Positions 59,376-64,000 of a stretch of 64,000 nt of DNA are shown one piece after another. Origin of the DNA: Teratosphaeria epicoccoides (lineage: Eukaryota; Ascomycota; Dothideomycetes; Mycosphaerellales; Teratosphaeriaceae); the NCBI GenBank assembly GCA_021401465.1, contig JADDMT010000020.1:330569-394568 (forward strand), written 5' to 3'. Both the position numbers and the translations under genes were made by a program. The first letter of the stretch is position 1. The number at the start of each line of letters is the position of its first letter. The notes under the pieces were generated by a model, which did not search any database, had not been told where the DNA came from, and saw only the letters and a list, made by a program, of their open reading frames with translations.

Positions 59376-62300
59376 TCTACTAAACTTGTCGTTAGTTTAA
59401 CTCTTTTGTCGTTATAAAGTATCGCAAGTTCTCATGGTCTGTGTAGACCGTGACTTAGTGCTTAGAACCTTCTAAGTAGACTCGCTAGGCCTTATAGGCG
59501 TCTACTATAGCTAGAAGTTCTTTGTTATAGATGTCATAACAGAGTTTAGGTCTAGACAATTTCCTCGAGTAGTAGGCGACTAGCTGTAGTCATCTACTCG
59601 GTCCTAGTTAACTTAAGCATGCCCTGAGTACTATGTTAGAGGCATCTGTTTTAACTGTAATAGGCTTATTAGGGTCGAAAACAAGTAAGATTAGCTAATC
59701 TGTAAATTGTTGCTTAAGTTCCTTAAAGGCATTCTGTTAGGCGTCGTCCTAAACAAATAGTGTATCCTTCGTAGTAAGAGTCGTAAGTAGTGCCGTAATC
59801 TTCGAATAGTTTACTACAAACCTTTAGTAGAAGTTAGCAAATCTAAGGAAGGACTATACCTCCTTAACATTAGTTAGTGTAGGCTACTCTTTTACGACTT
59901 AGACTTTCTTAGTGTCTATCTTGATTCTATTCTATGCTACTACGTAGCCAAGGAATTAGACTTCCTGCTTGTGAAACTTGCTCTTTTAAGGCTTAACCTT
60001 TAGCCTGTAATCCTAGAGTTTCTAAAGTACCTTACGCATATGAGTCCTATGTTCTTCGATCGTTCGTAAGTAGACAAGGATGTCGTCTAAGTATATAACT
60101 ACAAAGACGTTAAGGTACTCTTGTAGCACATTGTTAATAAATGCCTGCTATGTAGCTAGGGTGTTTGTTAACCTAAATAGTATAACTATATACTCGTAGT
60201 GTCCGAACCTAGTTCGGAACGTAGTCTTCTATTCTTCGCCTTCCTTAATTCGAATTCAGTTATACGCTCTAGGTATGTCGAACTTTAAGAACTATATTAC
60301 TCCTTGCAGGCGGTCCTGCAATTCTAAGAGCAAAGGAAGTAGAACACTGTTCTTTATTGTGATGTCATTTAATCTACAATAATCTACGTAGAGTCGCTAG
60401 TTACCTTCCCCCTTAGGAACAAACAGGATTAGATATCCTGCTAGGGACTACGACTCGCGAATGAAGCCCTTCTAGAGGTTGTCTTTAAGGTATTTCTAGA
60501 GAATCTCTAGTTTTGCTACTAACAATAGGCGAACTAGTTGCTTCGTTAGTGTCTTGCTAGGGAGTAAGGGTATCCTGTAGTCCTACTCTTAGTGTTCTGG
60601 CAGAGCTTCTTAGTCAGGTTGTTCCTTGAAAAGAGTAGCGAACTCTTTATACTCGTCAGGAACTATGAATTCAACCTTGACTTCAGATTGCGTTGCTTTA
60701 ACCTATAGGACATGTACTTCCTGTTCTAGATACTTAATAGTAGCGACTATCTCGCTTGAAGTCATAGCACATATTTTGATCTTGCCTAGTACTTCGTGTA
60801 CTATAGGTAGAGGTATTAATCTTGAGAGTTCTAGGAACTAGATCCTCTCATTCTTCTAGTTAAGATAGGGGTTAGCGTTTCTTAGCCATAGTAACCCTAG
60901 TACTATATCTAAGCCTAGTGACTCCGTGATGTTAAACTAGATCATCTCTTAGTAGCGTCCTATCTGTAGAGGCATTATCTCGGTCTCTTCGTCAACTATT
61001 CCTTAGTTGTATGTAACTGTCTTTCTATCGATCGCTTGTAGCGAGAAAGCATTCGTCTTCGCCTGTAGCTTTATCCTAGCTGTCCTAGCAAACTTAGGCG
61101 TCATGAAGATTCTAGTGCATCCTGAATCTATTAAGGCCTAGGCTAGTGTCTCGTTAATGTGCACCTATACTCTAAGGTTGTTTGCGTATCTGGCGCTAAT
61201 CGCGGCACATCGTTACAGCCCTGTCTAGTCTGTCTGTAGGTCTAATTCTAGCGGACCTTGTCGTTTCCCGAATAACTGTCTTCACGGACTAGTTCAGGGA
61301 TCGTGCGGTCTCGGCTTCTTCTCTAAGAGTTACCGTTTTCTGGCCTAAGAGGTCGTTCTCGCTCTTAGCCTCGCTATTCCTGCGCGTTTCTTGCGTACTC
61401 TATTTTCAAGTAGTAGACTTAGAGTCATAGCGCTCGTGGAATCCGAATACCTTCGTAGGTTAGGTAGCCTCCTTAGGGCGTAAACTCTACCCTAAACGGT
61501 ATAATTTCTTAGACAACTTTCTGATGCGCGTGAGGTTAAGCTACGACTAGTAGTCTCCTTAGGTATCGTCGCATACGGTTGGCTAGTTTGTTATACTAAA
61601 GCTAGTCGACGTGTTATACTCTATTAATCCATGGGCAAGCCTAGGCCTACTAGTTCTGTATGATTCAGATAATATCGAGTCTAATGTCATGTAGCAATAT
61701 AGCCTATCGCTCTATGCTCTCGTCTTCCTCAGAATCAGGAATGACGGCTTCGACAAGCTCATAGTTGTCGTCTAAACCTTCTTCTTCTTCTTCTAGTTCC
61801 TGTTGCCTTAGGACTATCGTACTAGAAGGTGTACCCCTTAGCGCACAGATAGACTATGCCTTGTTTTAGCTAGGGTACTATCCGGAACCATCTTTATCAC
61901 TCATGTTAATTCGACAATCGTCGTCGTAGCACGCAGTCTAAGTAAGTGCAGCATAGTCTAGTTCTCGAGTAGTAGCGGCCTTTTACTTAGGTGCCGTTGT
62001 TGTCGCGCAAGCCTGTTCTATCCTAGGTAGTTCCTGTCGTTACTTCTTAGCAAAACATTCGCAGGCAAAGTGTTCTTTCTTTCTACAGTTGTAGCACTTG
62101 AGGTTCCTCTTGTCAAATAGCTTCTTCGGACCATTTAGGGTAGGAGAGCCCTTCTGTAGCTTTCCTTAGGGTCTATTCTTTAGGCGCCCCTTAGTCACAT
62201 CTAACTTTATAGGTTAGAGACTGTAGTAATCGCTTCGCCATCTTAGTGCTAATCGTTAGACCTTATAGTTAGCCTATGCTAGCTTGCGATTTCTATGTTG

Positions 62301-63029
62301 TCGTTCTTGCTATTACTCCTAGATGCGATTATCGATTCTAATCGCGAAATCGCTCATTTCCTTGAATGTCGTTAGCTGATCTCCTCAGGCAATTTCGTCT
62401 TTAACTGTCTCCTTTAGTCCCTAGTAGAACTAAGCGGCTAAAGCATTATCATTCTAGTCGACTTAAGCAGAGAGGGTCTAAAAGTCCGCGCGGTACTTAA
62501 TAGCGGAACCCTTCTGCTAAATTCCTAGGAGAGCTCTCTTGGCCTCTTGTTACTTAATACTAAGCCTGAAAGCTTCGCGTAATGCCTTGAATAAAGACTT
62601 GTCTAAGTTGAAAATCTCCCTAGTCGTCGTCTTCCTAGCTTCGACGTTACTGACATAATCCAGATAATCTGTCAGATGAGGCTAGATGAACTCGAACGCT
62701 AGTCCCTTTAGGTAAGAGACGATGTATACTATTCGCTTATAATACGTCGTAAACTGTTCCGTATCTACGTTAAATGTTAACTAGCATTACAGGATAAACA
62801 TCTTGACTTGAGATCGTTATCCTGTAAACTCTGTAGGGCTTCCTATCTTGAAGCCGTTGTTACCGTGTCTATTCCTAGTAGTTAAACCTACGACAGATGC
62901 TAGAGCTATCTCGCTAAGGTAAATGGATTCGAGCTACTAAGTAATTTGAGATATAGCGGCAACTTGTTCTTGTAGTGTTAGTTAACTGTTACTAGAAGTT
63001 AAACTGACAGCTAAAGAAGTACTTGACAT
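59376..63029 (-). pseudogene. Element G Gag-Pol, gag to RNase H part
   Basis: Minus strand from the ATG at 63029. Gag (about 62720-62290); CCHC intact at 62055-62096; acidic linker; protease with the DSG region near 61120; RT with YLDD at 60082-60093; RNase H to the H junction. Stops are mainly TAG/TAA. The GGAA duplication of H is absent here. The rest of pol is at 50734-52349. Confidence 0.83.
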
Positions 63030-63088
63030 AGGCGTATGTTAAGCGCTTGACGAGTCCCCTAATGCTTCCTTAGAAGTAGTGCTCAAAA

Positions 63089-63436
63089 TTTCATAAGGGT
63101 AGGTGCTAATAGTAGGAAGGGGATCAGGTGTTAGACTCGCAGAGCTATGAAGAATATCGACAATAGTAATTAACCTTGTAACTCTCCTCTAAGCAAGAGA
63201 GGATTAACTGAGAATTAAATTGAGCATGAAGCTCCTAACTGCCTGTCCTGAAGCCATCCCTATATACTAGAGAGACAGGGTAGCTCTGTTAGATCTGTCG
63301 ACAGACCTAACAGATCTGTGTCTATAGATCTGTATACTAACCCTACAGATCCTAGGTTCTGTCCTCCTAAGACAGATCCCTTCTCTCCTATAGGCCTGTA
63401 GATCCATGGACTAACCCCACAGATCTAGGGATCTGT
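63089..63436 (-). repeat. Element G 5' LTR, part left of element I
   Basis: First 348 bp (from the internal side) of the G 5' LTR, plus-strand start TTTCATAAGG (TG changed to TT or a mismatch). It is cut in a GATCTGT block by element I. It keeps the TATA region and the inverted GATCTGT/ACAGATC blocks. Confidence 0.75.
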
Positions 63437-63926
63437 TGTCATAAGGGTAGGTGCCGATAGCAGGAAGGTGACTAGGTGTTAGACTTAGGAGCTGTGAAGA
63501 ATATCGACAATGGCAGTTGACCTTGTAACTGACTCTCCTCTAAGCAAGAGAGGATTGAATTAAGATTAAGCACGAAGCTCCTAACTGCCTGTCCTAAAGC
63601 TATCCCTATATACTAGAGAGCGACAGAGCAGCTCTGTTAGATCTGTCGACAGACCCGACAGATCCGTGTCTGTAGATCTGTGGACTAACCCTACAGATCC
63701 AAGGGTCTGTCATCACGTGACAGATCCCTTCTTCCTTGCAAGCCCATGGATCTGTAGACTAACCCTACAGATCCGGGGATCTGTCCTCACGTGACAGATC
63801 CTTTCTTCTATGACTATGCCTATGACTCATAGTACTCCTATGATAGTACTATGACTCATAGCACTTAGGACCTACATGATCCTGTATCCTACAGTACTCC
63901 GGACAGTACTCCTGACACTCATGACA
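63437..63926 (-). repeat. Element I 3' LTR
   Basis: Full-length family 3 LTR. It has two intact CACGTG sites (63714-63719 and 63788-63793), each within inverted GATCTGT/ACAGATC arms, and the AGTACT/GTCATAG-rich outer end. It appears the least altered LTR of the family in this window. Confidence 0.88.
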
Positions 63927-64000
63927 CTATCCCCCTCTTAGTCTAGCTCGTCCCTAAGCTACCTCATTAGTGCGGGGTTTCTCTTGTTTCTTCTTTCAAA
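63437..64000 (-). mobile_element. Element I (family 3 gypsy), 3' end
   Basis: The 3' LTR is 63437-63926 (490 bp), followed by CTATCCCCCTCTTAG, the complement of the polypurine tract, and by the first about 60 bp of the internal part. These match the reverse complement of the end of element H. Minus orientation. The element continues beyond the window. It is inserted in the 5' LTR of G; the expected target copy would be TCTGT at 63432-63436. Confidence 0.85.

Larger units (their letters stand above)
49631..64000 (-). mobile_element. Element G (family 3 gypsy), interrupted by H and I
   Basis: Minus-strand element with its 3' LTR at 49631-50024. Its internal part is 50025-52349 and 59376-63088, and the part of its 5' LTR in the window is 63089-63436. 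Element H interrupts it at the RNase H/integrase border with target duplication CTTAC, and element I interrupts its 5' LTR. The rest of the 5' LTR lies outside the window. Confidence 0.85.

Noticed and set aside
1..64000. A reassigned genetic code in which TAG/TAA encode Gln
   Set aside because: Many TAG codons fall on conserved Trp positions, for example in the chromodomain motif YLVKWKGY and after NT in NTWE. One code change cannot explain both Gln and Trp, while RIP on the two strands does. The island genes do not use TAG internally in this way.

Overview
The window is a piece of a filamentous ascomycete (Pezizomycotina-type) genome. Most of it is a repeat compartment heavily altered by repeat-induced point mutation (RIP). 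Recognisable Ty3/gypsy proteins are broken almost only by TAG and TAA codons, at positions where the family has Gln or Trp. The sister LTRs of element B differ, by eye, by about 20 changes that are all transitions. I cannot name the species. No rRNA, tRNA or CRISPR array was seen. All alignments were done by eye.

Left stack (1-27934). Element C (family 1, minus strand) is the oldest: its 3' part is 1-756 and its pol plus 5' LTR are 22404-27934. Element D (family 2, minus strand, LTRs about 470 bp) inserted into C with target duplication CTCTT. Element F (family 3, plus, 5908-12777, TSD GACTC) then inserted into D's gag. Element B (family 1, plus, 13834-22002, TSD AGAGG) inserted into D's 5' LTR. 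Each junction is readable, so the insertion order can be reconstructed.

Middle (27935-49630). Here are TA-rich decayed DNA with several broken unknown ORFs, then an island of ordinary composition (about 34.3-38.7 kb, and again 39.8-40.5 kb). The island holds a gene for a Ulp1/C48-like protein split by one RIP-type stop, a possible upstream exon, and a helical protein gene whose 5' part is decaying. Further right are a 22-bp-type minisatellite, a 504-bp TIR element, a decayed hAT transposase and a family 1 solo LTR (TSD GAAGC).

Right stack (49631-64000). Element G (family 3, minus) is interrupted by element H (family 3, plus, 52350-59370, TSD CTTAC) and, inside G's 5' LTR, by element I (family 3, minus), which runs off the window.

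The most interesting content is shared by all three retrotransposon families. (1) Each has a tRNA-independent primer-site arrangement: an 8-9 nt sequence 34-39 bp downstream of an LTR TATA box recurs as its reverse complement 2-3 nt inside the 5' LTR, as expected for Tf1-like self-priming. (2) Each carries an extra gene antisense to gag-pol, tail to tail with it, between pol and the 3' LTR. In families 2 and 3 this encodes a Zn2Cys6-spaced cysteine cluster plus a coiled coil (Gal4-like order). In family 1 it encodes an unrelated protein of about 498 residues with basic, NLS-like tracts.
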